From: 'Nostoc azollae' 0708
GTDB lineage: Bacteria > Cyanobacteriota > Cyanobacteriia > Cyanobacteriales > Nostocaceae
Length of the DNA stretch: 64,000 bases
NCBI RefSeq assembly: GCF_000196515.1
Contig: NC_014248.1
Coordinates: 4,034,001 to 4,098,000, forward strand
Direction of reading: 5' to 3'
Part shown: piece by piece, positions 19,737 to 30,302 of the stretch
Layout of the letters: every line of letters starts with the position of its first letter
How positions within the stretch are numbered: the stretch's first letter is position 1
Notes under the pieces: model-generated
Told to the model about the DNA's origin: nothing
Database searches by the model: none
Seen by the model: the letters and a program-made list of their open reading frames with translations, nothing else
Program-made: the position numbers and the translations under genes

Positions 19737-20001
19737 ATGCAAACAATAACTCTGAACTTTCACATTGGGCAAGAGGCAATATTACATTTAGATATTTCTG
19801 TAGATGTTACTAATGCTGATTTAACTGTTACTTTTTTTTTAAGCTATTAATGATTCAGAACAGCAAAATAAGCCTAAAGGAAAAGGTTGGCCTGCTAATT
19901 TTATTGCACTGTCTCATGATTTAATTTTAGTGACTCATAATACTAAGGATTCTGTCAGAGTTAAAGGGTTAAAAATAGAAGATTGGGAAATTGAAGGATA
20001 G
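19737..20001 (+). pseudogene. VapBC-type toxin-antitoxin remnant (fused pieces)
   Basis: The 5' part reads MQTITLNFHIGQEAILHLDI then SVDVTNADLTVT, which resembles the small antitoxin-like proteins that precede cyanobacterial VapC genes. After a frameshift in a T9 run it continues NDSEQQNKPKGKGWPANF, then passes directly into IALSHDLILVTHNTKDSVRVKGLKIEDWEI, the C-terminal end of a PIN-domain (VapC/FitB-like) ribonuclease with its TxN-D signature. The toxin's N-terminal part and the antitoxin's end are missing, as if one internal deletion had joined them. No function is expected. The 182 bp between priA and this remnant hold nothing else. Confidence 0.65.
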
Positions 20002-20144
20002 AAAGTTAAAAAAGATCAGTTTAATGGTATTGTTCTATTTGATAAAAATGATGATTTTCCTAAATTCATTAATCACTATTGGGAATATTTACACTATCTA
20101 ATAGGACAATATATTAATATATTATAGTTTTCAACTATAGTTGA

Positions 20145-20818
20145 AACTACCTAACAGAAGCAGTTAGTGGCTATCGAATTAATAGTGAATTAAGAAATCT
20201 AAATATAAAGGTAACAGTTATTCCAGCTTTTATGCTTTGGCAAGGTAACATCGAAAACCATCAAACTATACCATTATATCAACTGTCTTATGGCGACATA
20301 TTTCAAGTAATTCAACATATATTTCAAGGTATTAAAGATGAAAAATATTCACAAGCAATTGCTACTCTAGGGAAGGAGGAGAGCAAGAGAAGACAAAACA
20401 ATCTACTTCCTCATGCCCATAAACCAATAATTATACACAGAGGCGAAAAAGTTGTTACCATTGGTAATGGTGCTCATTATGAAGTATCAGGACAGGCTGG
20501 TGCTGTAGGACGTAATGCTAATACTTAAAACAACACTTTCATTCAGGTTAAACAAGAACTAGAATCAACAAGTTTAGATACTAAATCTTTGAGTAAATTA
20601 CAACAACTTGCTAACCGTTCACCCAATGAAAAAGCATCTGATGATGTTTCTAAATTGACAGCTTATGAAGCAGTAGGTAAGCTGTTAGCTATTAAGGAAG
20701 CTAGTGAAAATCAAGATCAAGAAGAACACGCTAAAGCTGTTACAAATTGGCGAAAATGGTTTAGCCGTATTAGTGAAAAAGCACGAAAATATTTAAGTAT
20801 CCCACCTTCCGCACCCTA
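20145..20818 (+). pseudogene. Unrecognised gene, 5' part, split by IS1634-type element
   Basis: A decayed gene that continues beyond the mobile element. The frame reads LTEAVSGYRINSELRNLNIK, PAFMLWQGNIENHQTIPLYQ, IIIHRGEKVVTIGNGAHYEV and SGQAGAVGRNANT. After a stop at 20526-20528 it goes on NTFIQVKQELESTSLDTKSL, VSKLTAYEAVGKLLAIKEAS and NWRKWFSRISEKARKYL until the left end of the IS at about 20811. The missing tail (ADAISLGVPLLKLLGLPIPF) lies on the other side at 23001-23083. The helical second half with a hydrophobic C-terminus suggests a membrane- or scaffold-associated protein; I cannot name the family. An upstream open stretch (20010-20126, DKNDDFPKFINHYWEYLHYL) may belong to it. Confidence 0.6.
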
Positions 20819-23000
20819 ACTGTCACAGATAGTAGTACACAGGAACTAAAGCTCCTGCAAGGAAGAAAAGGCTTAATAAGAATAGTATGATTAAAATGGC
20901 AATAGAGTGAGAAAATAAAGTTCTGTAAAGAAGATAAAAGAAAAGAAGATTTAATGATTTAAAAATTAAATTAGAACAGAAGAAGAAATGATTTAATCAC
21001 AACAGGAGTTGTGGATAGTTCTGTTGTGAAATCAAAGCTTCAAAAAATGGAAATTCAAAACTTAGACCATTTAGGCATAGTAGCAGGAATAATAGACCCC
21101 ATAGGAGTAGTAGAAATAATCCTTGAAATTCGAGAGAAAGTAAGTGCGGGTCATGTAGTAAAAGCCATGATAATAAACGGGTTAGGATTTGTATAAAAAC
21201 CCTTATATATGTTTCCCCAAGATTTTGAAACAATCCCCTGTGACCATCTAATAGGACCAGGAGTAAAACCAGAATATCTCAAGGACGATAAACTGGGGAG
21301 AGTCATGGATAAACTATTTATAAAAGGATTGGATAGAATATTTTTTATTGTCGCCTTAAAAGCAGCCCAAAAATTTGGAGTATCCCTATGAGCAGGGCAT
21401 CTAGACTCATCATAAATGGACGTATATGGGCAATATAATACCAGCTTACCAGAAGTGATATTTGAGAGTCAAAAACTAGGAAATAATCAAGAACTAGAAG
21501 AATTAGCAGTAAAATCACCAAAAGAAATAACCATTACCTACGGTTATTCTGGTGACCATAGACCGGAGTTAAAACAGTTCATCATAGAAATGATATGTTC
21601 AGGAGATGGAGACATACCAATATATATTTTTAATACTAGCATCGGGAAACCAAGCAGATTCATCATGCTTTGGTAAAATAGCAGTAGAGTACCAAAAACA
21701 ATTAAAAGTTAACAGTCTCATAGTAGCAGACTGGGCCTTATATACAGAATCAAATCTGAAAATGATGAATGATGTCAGATTTAAGCTGGTTATGTCCAGT
21801 GCCATTAAGCGTAGAATCAGCACAATCATTAATATCAACATTACCAGAACCAGAATTTATTGATAGTAACTTACCCGGATATAAACTAGCTTCAAAAACA
21901 GTAAATTATGCAGGAATAGGACAAAGATGGTTAGTAGTGCAAAGTCAAGAAATAAGAGAATTAGACCTGGGTAAACTCTCACAAAAAATTACCAAGGCAC
22001 AATCAAAAGCTGTGCAAGATTTCAAAAAGTTATCACCAGAAAAATTCGCTTTTGAAGCTGATGCTATCAAGGGGTTATCTAAACTATTCAAACAATTCAA
22101 ATATCACCAAATTAACCAGAGTAAAGTTACTCAAATCAAATCTAAAAAAAAAGATAGTTCAGGAGAGATATCCTCTGAAATATCAGCTACAGTCTCCCAG
22201 AATGAAAGTAAAATTAATACAGAATTTCTGAGGGCATGGCCTTTTATTATTGGTACAAACCTTTTGGATTCCAATGAACTTACCCATGACTCCATCTTGA
22301 GTGAATATAAAGCTCAACAGTCTTGCCAGAGAGGGTTTGCTTTTCTCAAAGACCCATTATTTTGTGCAGACAGTATTTTCCTAAAAAGTCCAGAGAGAAT
22401 AGAGTCCCTGGGAATGATTATGGGTTTATATCTGCTGGTTTATACTTGAGCGCAACGACAAATCAGAACAGCTGTGAGAGAGTCTAAATCAACAGTAAAA
22501 AATCAATTGGGCAAACCAACTGACCGCCCCACTTTACGCTGGATTTTTCCATGGTTTCAGTCTATTTATTTAGTTATACTTAACCAAGAAAAACACATCT
22601 GTTACTGGACTCAAGAGAGAGATTTCATTGTGAATCTTTTACCAGAGCATTGTTTTCCCTACTATCAATTAGTTACCTAATTTCTCTCTCTATTAATTTA
22701 ATTTCTATCAGAAAATAACCTCATGTCGTTGATTTATAGCTCTATTTTACTATGTCCATAATTTCTTTTTTTACTTCAATCTATTAGTCTAAGTTATGAT
22801 TTATCTCTTGAATATCTTCATTTATCTGTTGACTCCTCTGGGCGGTATTCTTTCTTATTGCTCCTTATTGAGAATAGCTTTTGATGGTATTTTTGGTGCT
22901 TTACTGTTTCTCCAATGCCTTTTTTCACTGCATATGTTTCTTTTTATGCTCCCTTGGATTTTTTCTCTCCGTAATTCCTCTCTGTGGCACTTTAGGGTGC
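20811..23000 (+). mobile_element. IS1634-family insertion sequence (degenerate)
   Basis: Boundaries come from imperfect terminal inverted repeats. The left end is GCACCCTAACTGTCACAGATAG (20811-20832). The right end, read as reverse complement, is GCACCCTAAAGTGCCACAGAGAG (up to about 23000). A clear target duplication was not found. The element carries one broken transposase gene on the plus strand and a 300-bp tail of AT-rich sequence. It interrupts an unrecognised gene whose two halves flank it. Confidence 0.8.
21047..22680 (+). pseudogene. IS1634-family transposase, multiply broken
   Basis: Piecing frames together gives MEIQNLDHLGIVAGIIDPIG, KVSAGHVVKAMIINGLGFV, LIGPGVKPEYLKDDKLGRVM, QYNTSLPEVIFESQ, KSPKEITITYGYSGDHRPEL, SGDGDIPIY, ILASGNQADSSCFGKIAVEY, IVADWALYTESNLKMM and, in the longest open piece (21769-22449), ISATVSQNESKINTEF and YKAQQSCQRGFAFLKDP. 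This is the typical order of a DUF4277/IS1634 transposase with a DDE core. It contains several stops and frameshifts (for example near 21196, 21390, 21630 and 22447). A ten-residue piece near the N-terminus is missing. Confidence 0.9.
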
Positions 23001-23083
23001 CGAATGTGAGTTGTATTACTGCTGATGCTATTTCTCTAGGTGTACCACTGTTAAAATTACTTGGTTTACCAATTCCGTTTTAA
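23001..23083 (+). pseudogene. Unrecognised gene, 3' part (right of the IS1634-type element)
   Basis: The frame PNVSCITADAISLGVPLLK then LLGLPIPF ends at a TAA. It starts exactly at the right inverted repeat of the element and reads naturally as the end of the gene whose 5' part stops at 20810. Confidence 0.6.
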
Positions 23084-23116
23084 GGATAAAAGTTAGCTTA
23101 TTTATTGATTAAGAAT

Positions 23117-23318
23117 TAAGGTGAGCCATCAAGACTCACCCTAACCTAGATTACACCAACAAAGCCTGCTCCTCCTTAGAAGTCACTCTTCCCTTATCCT
23201 CAAAATCGGCAATTTGATCAAAGTTCAAATACTAATGAAAATTATCAGCATAAGGATTGATTTTCTTCGCCATAATATCCAAAGATTCCTAGTAAGTGGG
23301 AATATTTTCTAACAACGA
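23117..23318 (-). pseudogene. Duplicated 3' end of acnB
   Basis: About 200 bp that match the last codons and the terminator region of acnB (23817-24030) in the same orientation. For example [15 protein letters not shown]-stop here corresponds to [15 protein letters not shown]-stop in acnB, and the flanking GGTGAG...CTCACC dyad is duplicated as well. The copy has stops (such as in the LNFDQ region) and drifts. Together with the true acnB tail it forms a direct repeat that encloses the toxin-antitoxin pair at 23335-23792. Confidence 0.88.
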
Positions 23319-23334
23319 ATCGCAGAGAAATAAA

Positions 23335-23523
23335 TCAATATATTAGCATTTTTTTTACATCAGATAAAGATACTGATTGATCTTCTTTCTTAGAATCTCT
23401 CAAATCTCTTAAATCTTCCAAATCCTCTAACAATTCCTTAATCTTTAAAAATTCCTCATAAGGTAAAACAGCAAATTGCTTTTGACCGTCTTTTCTTAGA
23501 AACTCAGCATGTAATTCAATCAT
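23335..23523 (-). CDS. Antitoxin of a type II toxin-antitoxin pair
   Basis: A 62-residue protein with an N-terminal strand-helix (MIELHAEFLRKDGQKQFAVL, PYEEFLKIKELL) and a charged helical tail (EDLRDLRDSKKEDQS). This is the layout of Phd/RelB-like antitoxins, where the N-terminus binds the operator and the tail wraps the toxin. It follows the RelE-type toxin by 20 bp on the same strand. The toxin has a nonsense codon, so this gene now lacks an active partner here. The antitoxin frame itself is intact. The family name is inference from size and context. Confidence 0.65.
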   Translation of the reverse strand: MIELHAEFLRKDGQKQFAVLPYEEFLKIKELLEDLEDLRDLRDSKKEDQSVSLSDVKKMLIY

Positions 23524-23543
23524 TCTTTCAAATCCTTATCAAT

Positions 23544-23792
23544 TTAATCATAAGCCTTACTGCGATACTTAACCCTATATATCATGACAGTTTGTTCTTC
23601 TAATTCAAATAAAACTTGATAATTACCAACTCTAAGACGATATTCCGGAGTTAACTTGGTTAAGCGTTTCACATCTCCCTATAAATCATCTTGCATTGCT
23701 TCAATTCTGCTAATAATAAGTTCTCGAATATCTACAGAAAACTGCTCTAAATCTTTAATGGCTTTGGGCTTAAATTCTATTTGGTACTGCAC
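23544..23792 (-). pseudogene. RelE/ParE-type toxin with a nonsense codon
   Basis: The frame starting at GTG 23792 reads VQYQIEFKPKAIKDLEQF, IRELIISRIEAMQDDL, an in-frame TAG, GDVKRLTKLTPEYRLRVGNY and QVLFELEEQTVMIYRV-KYRSKAYD. This is the complete RelE fold with the expected RLRVGNYRV-type strand and KYR end; only the single TAG near codon 40 breaks it. RelE toxins cleave mRNA on the ribosome. The order toxin-then-antitoxin on the minus strand is retained. Confidence 0.8.
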
Positions 23793-23819
23793 ATATTTTA
23801 ACCTCTTGAAATATATTTA

Positions 23820-23841
23820 GGTGAGTCTTGATGGACTCACC
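23820..23841 (-). terminator. Hairpin downstream of acnB
   Basis: GGTGAGTC (23820-23827) and GACTCACC (23834-23841) form an 8-bp stem with a six-base loop, just after the acnB stop codon. A strong T tract is lacking, so it may be a factor-independent terminator of modest strength or an mRNA 3'-end stabiliser. It is included in the duplicated segment at 23117-23318. Confidence 0.55.
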
Positions 23842-23851
23842 CTAACCTAGA

Positions 23852-26419
23852 TTATACCAACAAAGCCTGCTCCTCCTTAGAAATCACCCTGCCTTCATCC
23901 TCAAAACCAGCAATTTGATCAAAGTTCAAATACCGATACAAATTATCAGCAAAAGGATGAATTCTCTCTGCGACAATATCCATATATTCCTGCACATTAG
24001 GAATACGTCCCAACAACGCACAAACTGCTGCTAATTCTGCCGAGCCTAAATAAACTTGTGCGCCTTTACCCATGCGATTATTGAAGTTACGAGTAGAGGT
24101 AGAAAACACAGTTGTGTTATCATCAACTCGTGCCTGATTTCCCATACATAAACTACATCCTGGGGTCTCAGTTCTTGCATTTGCAGCTACGAAAACATTA
24201 TAAACACCTTCTGCCTTTAATTGATATTCATCCATGCGAGTTGGGGGCGCTATCCACAAACGAGCTTTTAGCTCACCTGCACCTTCTAAAACCTTCGCAG
24301 TTGCTCGATAATGTCCGATATTTGTCATACAAGAACCAACAAATACTTCTTGTACAGGATCATTAGCAACTTCCGATAATAACTTAACATTATCTGGGTC
24401 ATTGGGAGCAGCAATAATTGGTTCCTTAATTTCGTGTAAATCAATTTCAATTATTTCTGCATACTCGGCATCTGCATCAGCTGACATTAATACAGGATGT
24501 GCTAACCATTCTTCCATTTTCACTACTCGGCGCATAATGGTTCGCTCATCGTGATAACCCCGTGCTACCATGTTTCTCAAAAGGGTAATATTGGAACGGA
24601 GATATTCAGCAATTGTTTCTTCACTCAAGTTAATTGTGCAACCTGTGCAAGAACGTTCTGCGGAAGCGTCGGTTAATTCAAAAGCTTGTTCAACTTTCAA
24701 ATCTGGTAAACCTTCAATTTCCAAAATCTTACCTGAGAAGATGTTTTTTTTGTTCTGCTTCTCTACTGTTAACAAACCTTTCTTCATGGCGATATAAGGT
24801 ATGGCGTTAACAACATCCCTCAGCGTTATTCCTGGTTGCAATTCTCCTTTAAATCTTACCAAAACTGATTCTGGCATATCCAAAGGCATGACACCCAAAG
24901 CACCAGCAAAGGCTACTAACCCAGAACCTGCGGGGAAGGATATACCCAAGGGGAAGCGGGTGTGTGAGTCTCCTCCTGTTCCTACGGTGTCCGGTAACAG
25001 CATCCGGTTTAACCAAGAGTGGATGATACCATCACCAGGACGCAAGACTACACCACCACGTTGGGCGAAAAAGTCGGGTAGTTCTTGGTGGGTTTTGATG
25101 TCTACTGGTTTGGGATATGCGGCTGTGTGACAGAAGCTTTGCATTACTAAGTCTGCACTAAAACCGAGACAAGCGAGTTCTTTTAATTCGTCTCTGGTCA
25201 TTGGTCCTGTGGTGTCCTGAGAACCGACTGCAGTCATGATGGGTTCGCAAGATGCCCCCGGACGTACCCCTGGTAAACCGCAAGCTTTCCCAACCATTTT
25301 CTGCGCTAATGTGTAGCCCTTTCCGGTGTCGGCGGGTGCTTGGGGACGGATAAATAAATCGCTGGGTGCTAAACCTAATGCTTGACGGGTTTTGTCGGTG
25401 AGAGTACGTCCAATTAGTAGAGGAATGCGTCCACCGACGCGAACTTCGTCTAAGATGGTGTCAGGTTTGAGGCTGAAGGTGGAAATAACTTCTCCTGCTT
25501 GGTTGGTAATTTCGCCTTTGTAGGGATAGATGGTGATAACGTTGCCGGTTTTCATTTTGGTGACATCGCATTGTATGGGTAATGCACCGGCATCTTCGGC
25601 TGTGTTAAAAAAGATGGGAGCGATCACACTTCCTAATATATAACCCCCAGCCCGTTTGTTTGGTACAAAGGGAATATCCTTTCCCAAATGCCATAATACT
25701 GAATTAATTGCAGACTTACGAGAAGAACCTGTTCCGACTACATCACCGACGTAAGCAACAGGATGGCCTTTTTTCTTCAACTCGACAATTGTTTCTAAAC
25801 TTCCTGGTTGACGAGTTTCTAACATCGTTAAAGCGTGCAAAGGAATATCTGGGCGAGTTGTGGCATGGGTTGCTGGTGATAAGTCGTCGGTATTGGTTTC
25901 CCCAGGAACTTTAAAAACGGTGACAGTGATACTTTCGGCAACTGTCGGACGCACAGTAAACCATTCTGCTGCAGCCCAAGCTTCAACCACCTGTTTCGCG
26001 TAGTTGTTAGTTTTGGAACTATCCAAAACATCATGGAAAGCATCATAAACTAGGAGAGTGTTACTTAATGCTGCTGCGGCTTTTTCTGCTACGGGCGAAC
26101 TGAGTAAATCAATTAATGATTGTACGTTATAACCGCCTACCATTGTTCCCAGTAATTCTACTGCTTCGATGGGGGAAATCAAAGGACTGGTTATTTCACT
26201 TTTAGCAATAGCGGTAAGAAAACCTGCTTTTATGTATGCTGCTGCATCTACACCGGGGGGAATGCGATCACGCAATAAATGTAATAATACCTCTTCTTCT
26301 CCTTTAGGTGGATTTTTCAGTAATTCACATAATGCTGATGTTTGTTGTGCATCTAATGGTAAGGGGGGAATACCTAATTGGGCGCGTTGTTCAGTGTGTT
26401 GATAATGTTCTTTTAGCAT
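23852..26419 (-). CDS. acnB: Aconitate hydratase B
   Basis: AcnB interconverts citrate and isocitrate in the TCA cycle and can act on 2-methylisocitrate in other bacteria. The 855-residue protein has the AcnB layout: N-terminal HEAT-like helical domain (to about 160), the swivel domain ([31 protein letters not shown]), then the catalytic domains. These include [13 protein letters not shown], the iron-sulphur cysteines in [12 protein letters not shown] and [12 protein letters not shown], and [21 protein letters not shown]. No interruption is seen. Its 3' end has been partially duplicated downstream. In E. coli apo-AcnB binds mRNA; nothing in this sequence shows whether that holds here. Confidence 0.96.
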   Translation of the reverse strand: MLKEHYQHTEQRAQLGIPPLPLDAQQTSALCELLKNPPKGEEEVLLHLLRDRIPPGVDAAAYIKAGFLTAIAKSEITSPLISPIEAVELLGTMVGGYNVQSLIDLLSSPVAEKAAAALSNTLLVYDAFHDVLDSSKTNNYAKQVVEAWAAAEWFTVRPTVAESITVTVFKVPGETNTDDLSPATHATTRPDIPLHALTMLETRQPGSLETIVELKKKGHPVAYVGDVVGTGSSRKSAINSVLWHLGKDIPFVPNKRAGGYILGSVIAPIFFNTAEDAGALPIQCDVTKMKTGNVITIYPYKGEITNQAGEVISTFSLKPDTILDEVRVGGRIPLLIGRTLTDKTRQALGLAPSDLFIRPQAPADTGKGYTLAQKMVGKACGLPGVRPGASCEPIMTAVGSQDTTGPMTRDELKELACLGFSADLVMQSFCHTAAYPKPVDIKTHQELPDFFAQRGGVVLRPGDGIIHSWLNRMLLPDTVGTGGDSHTRFPLGISFPAGSGLVAFAGALGVMPLDMPESVLVRFKGELQPGITLRDVVNAIPYIAMKKGLLTVEKQNKKNIFSGKILEIEGLPDLKVEQAFELTDASAERSCTGCTINLSEETIAEYLRSNITLLRNMVARGYHDERTIMRRVVKMEEWLAHPVLMSADADAEYAEIIEIDLHEIKEPIIAAPNDPDNVKLLSEVANDPVQEVFVGSCMTNIGHYRATAKVLEGAGELKARLWIAPPTRMDEYQLKAEGVYNVFVAANARTETPGCSLCMGNQARVDDNTTVFSTSTRNFNNRMGKGAQVYLGSAELAAVCALLGRIPNVQEYMDIVAERIHPFADNLYRYLNFDQIAGFEDEGRVISKEEQALLV

Positions 26420-26631
26420 GGTTTAGCCTGTTCTCCTCTAATGTCTTGCTTTCTTTATTTTATTGTAAAGGGAATGTTATATTAATTACTAATCAACGGA
26501 TTTGTTAGAAATAACAACTTATAAAGTTATAGATTATAATATTGGGTGGACAGTTTTTTATAGGTAGATTACTCATAATATATCTTATTATTAGACGAGT
26601 ACTTACAATAAAATTCAGCACTTAATTATTT

Positions 26632-27748
26632 ATGGCACTTAAAATTCCTGCATTTAAAAAAATTCAAAACAAGATACTGATGCCTGTATTTATAATTACT
26701 GTTAAAATCATCTATGAACGTTTTGAGGTTTCCCGGATTATTGATAATAAAAAATTAGGATACCAAATATCATTTTCTCCACCCAGAATTAAAGAAATTA
26801 AAAATTATTTATTATAATAATCAAGGAGAGGGTATTATACCTAACTCTATTCTGGTAAATATTGATAAAGGTAAATTTAACTATCAAGAAAATGAGAAAT
26901 TACTCATCTTAGAAGATACAAAATCTCTCGGTCTAATTATAGATGGACAGCATCGATTTAATGGTTGGTATGATGCAAACCCTCATTTTCCATTAATGGT
27001 AATTGCTACTTTGGGATGAGCTGTAAAGGAGCAGGCAAAACTTTTTGTAACAATTAACAAAACTCAAATGCTAAAATTTTTTGCCTCAAGGAGTTCCTGC
27101 ATATCTCTATATTTACATTTAATGAATTTATTAGAAGGAGATGTTGAAGATTTTGATGGAGAAGGTGTGACAGCAGAAAGACGAGCAAGAAAAATAGCTC
27201 TTAGATTAAATAAAACAGATGAAAGTCCTTTTTATGAAAGAGTCAGAACAACTGGAGAAGCTAGTTTGGGGATATGTTTAAATGAATTTGTTACTCAAAT
27301 TAGAGATTATGTAGAACCAAAAACAGGAAAACTGTGTGATTTAGGTTTTGAACAACAATATGAGGTTTTTGAAATCTATTTCCGTTCCATTAAGGCAGTG
27401 TTTTTAGAACAATGGGATGCTCACAAATCATATATTTTAAAGATAGTGGGATTTGGTGGACTTATGAAGGCATTTTATTAAATTTTTAATTTAGTCATGC
27501 GGAAATATCAAATATTTAACACTGAGAATAGAATTAAACTTCTGCAATGAATTCAAGATTTTAAATTTGATAAGGATAATTTACCTAGTGGTGGTAGTTT
27601 TAAAGCACAAGAGAAACTTGGTGACATGATAGTAAGTAAGTTAAAAAATGCAGTTAAAAAAGATTTTGCAGTTGATGACTGGAGAGTAGCTAGCAGATTA
27701 ATTTGGAGATTTCAAAGGGTGTCATTAACACTTGAGGAAATTGCTATC
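26632..27748 (+). pseudogene. DGQHR-domain protein (DndB-like fold), degenerate
   Basis: Several frames together give MALKIPAFKKIQNKILMP, SILVNIDKGKFNYQENEKLL, SLGLIIDGQHRFNGWYDA (the signature DGQHR), LFVTINKTQ, LLEGDVEDFDGEGVTAERRA, LGICLNEFVTQIRDYVEPK and VGFGGLMKAFY, then LKNAVKKDFAVDDW. The DGQHR family includes DndB, the regulator of DNA phosphorothioation, but many members stand alone; no dnd genes are present here. Stops and shifts near 26817, 27019, 27060 and 27480 destroy it. Its 3' end runs into copy B of the IS5-like element. Confidence 0.8.
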
Positions 27749-27751
27749 GCT

Positions 27752-28570
27752 TTAGGCCTGTCAGGAAAATTCACTTGGTGTGAAAAAAATGGTAGAAGAG
27801 AATTTTGAGGGTGTACCAAAAAGAAAAATCCACTAAATTAACTATATTCAAGAATATCCACATCGTAGAAAACAAATACTGGGAATAACTAACCATCAGT
27901 TTCAAGACTTGTTAGCCCGAACTGAGATGTAGCATAAAAAACTTCAAGGTGACATAGAAAGTAAAAACATAGGTATAAATCAGAAAGGAGCAGGGGGGAA
28001 AGGGAAACTAGAGATAAAATAACAGGTATGTCTATGCTTGTTCTATTGGAGGAAAATGCCAACATTTTAGGTTTTAGGTTTGCATTTCGGTATATGGAAA
28101 ACGGAAGCAAAGGACACATTTCATTACTGGCTAGAGATATTACGAGATGTTTTCCCTCCTAGTCTCCTTGAATAGGTAGAAAAACATGATAGTGATTATG
28201 CCATGGCGACTCAGAACAAAAGGCAGGAAGCAAAGAGTTTTCCACCAAGGGTATTGTTGTTGAACAGGTCATTGGACTTGTAAAAATATTCCGGGTACCT
28301 CAACAAAGATTTCCCCTGAATTCCCCAATTTACTCACAAGTAATTCTTAGTAACTATTTGTGGTTTAGTCACATTAGGAATTGGTTCATTAGTTTTGCCC
28401 ATTTCGTAAATGTTATGGATATGAGGTCAGTTATGAATTTGTCATCGACATCTTCATGGATAGGAACTATTCGTAACTATTCCCAACCGTGATTTTTTCC
28501 TTGGCTCTTTCGTAATCTTAACACTATGGAAAGCCAGATACATACTGTTTTGTAAATTTTCGGACCTCTG
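27752..28570 (+). mobile_element. Internally deleted IS5-like element, copy B
   Basis: Second copy of the element described at 10768-11590, beginning TTAGGCCTGTCAGGAAAATTC. It matches copy A along its length to about AAAGCCAGATACATAC and the AAATTTTC beyond. It is more diverged than copies A and C: the MPTFEVLG start reads ATTTTAGG (stop), and CCTTGAATAGG replaces CTTAAACAGG. It carries the same internal deletion that joins the CAGGAAGCAAAGAG sequence to the transposase tail. No product. Confidence 0.85.
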
Positions 28571-28811
28571 TTTTTAGAAATTGTAATGGCGCTCCTAAAG
28601 CTTCTTTTAAACATTATTTAATTAGTTTAAATCCTTAAATCCTGGAAATCCTAATTATAACAACATTATGGTGTGTTACATTTCATTAACGCACCCTACA
28701 GAGAATTTTTTTGCAATATAGAAAAACTAAGCTGCTGATAAAAACTTACCTAAAGTTGGGGGGTCTGGAAGTGGTTCACTATCTTCTAAGCAAGATTCAA
28801 TTAACATTTCT

Positions 28812-30302
28812 GTAAGGATTCAGGTCTAAGGAAGAGGGATTAAAGAAGGTGTATGGAAACCAGAGTGAACCATGGCTTTCATAGGTTGGTCAAGAAACTC
28901 AATTAGAGAAAGTGCTTGAGGGCGACAAGTTTGTATAACCGTCAATAAATTGGCAGGATGTTGGAATAGCTCTAGAGAAAGAGAACCACCACAGACTTTT
29001 CGTTGTGTCAGTGCTAAACCTAACCTTGGTTCAGCTAAATTATGATCAAGGTCTATTGCCTAAGGAAGGTAAAAGTTTACCAGGTTCCCCTGGGGCTTGA
29101 TCAATGAATGAATGGAAGATTCAACTTTCGGTTGAAACTAGGATGGCCAAGTCAAGAATTTATGAAGGTTTTGGGTTTGTTGGAATAAAGGGTAGTCTTT
29201 AAAACCTTCATCTATGAGGTCCATGAATTTTGTGCCAATTTCTTGGTGATTGAAGCCAGGAATCTTGATTAGTGTCTTGAAGTAACGGGGTAGGGTAGAT
29301 GTGCCTGACATTTCTGTTGAGCTGTGACCGGATAACCGTTATAGGCAGTAAAGTCATCACAACTGAGTACATCAGAGTAACTTGAACCCACAATGGATTC
29401 TAATTCGCCAGGAAAACGAGTATCAGACCCATGAAATCAAGGGAAGTCACTGTAGGCAAAAATCCATAACCATTGTTTCACCCCTTTGACTACCCAGGGT
29501 GTTTCATCCCCAAGGATATGAGGCTGGGTTTGTTTGATCCACCGTTTGAGGCTATGAATACTTTGAGCCACTGGACCATCTATTCCTTCATTGGTACCTA
29601 CTAATGTTCCCACTCCAATTTCTATTTGACCCAGTTCCCACAACAACAAGTGTTGTTTTTCATAGGGTCAATGGCCCTAGTTATTGATCCATCCCAAAAA
29701 AGCTTGTCCTGTGATTCCTATATCTTGTCCCGGTACTATCTCTGCTGACCAGTGTGCCCTTTGTGTTTCCGCACACACACTGCAAATCCACTTCCATTGG
29801 CCTGTCCACCAACTCCCCTACTTGTTGTGTTTGGATTTTTATTGGTTCGCCAAACAATTGCCCCTCACCTCACCATCCATACACTTGCCGTCCTACTATC
29901 TCAAATCTATTCTATCTACTCCACCAAACCCCTTTCTACTTTTTCCCCTATGCCCTGGTTGTCCTCTTGGTTTCCGTTGGGGAAATTTGTGTCTGGTTTT
30001 CTTCTGGTTTCTCTTCTTGTTTGTTCTCGGTTTTTTTGAGGATGTCTCCCGACGGTGGTTTGGATAATGTTATGGTCTCTAAATCTCTAATGACTTTAAG
30101 TTTCTCTATTTCTTTTTCCAGTTCTACTACTCTATTTCTTAGGTTCTCTATACTTTTCCCCTGATCAATAATAATTTCTACCAGTTGCTCCGTTCCCAAC
30201 TGCTTCAATATCTCTCTGTCTAGTTTTGGTCCCAGCTTCTTTTCCATAACTGCTATATTCTGCCTCACCTACTTGTCAACACCCGACCACCTGAATCCTT
30301 AC
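28812..30302 (-). mobile_element. IS66-family insertion sequence with 8-bp target duplication
   Basis: A 1,491-bp element with perfect terminal inverted repeats GTAAGGATTCAGGT (left, from 28812) and ACCTGAATCCTTAC (right, ending 30302). It is flanked by the direct repeat ACATTTCT at 28804-28811 and 30303-30310. IS66 elements are known to begin GTAAG-like and to duplicate 8 bp, so boundaries and family agree. It holds one degenerate TnpC gene on the minus strand and lies inside hicB. Confidence 0.93.
28830..30268 (-). pseudogene. IS66 TnpC transposase, multiply broken
   Basis: The start is intact: KKLGPKLDREILKQLGTEQL, a leucine-rich coiled coil (IENLRNRVVELEKEIEKLK) and KPPSGDILKKTENKQEE. 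It then loses frame. Later pieces include WLWIFAYSDF, LNRNVRHIYPTP-like residues, APGEPGKLLPSL, SLWWFS and other remnants of the usual DDE core and the 'ERTLR...CGGSRS' C-terminal block. Many stops are present, so the element cannot transpose by itself. Antisense open frames at 29684-30164 are shadows. Confidence 0.85.

Noticed and set aside
22796-23000. Membrane protein gene at the end of the IS1634 element
   Set aside because: The hydrophobic translation comes from AT-rich terminal sequence of the element and crosses its inverted repeat; only the last part belongs to the split host gene.
24112-26402. Several plus-strand open frames opposite acnB
   Set aside because: Shadow frames of a well-conserved gene on the other strand.
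29684-30164. Three overlapping plus-strand open frames of 95-136 codons
   Set aside because: They are antisense to the IS66 transposase remnant, and their proline/phenylalanine-rich translations have no family features.
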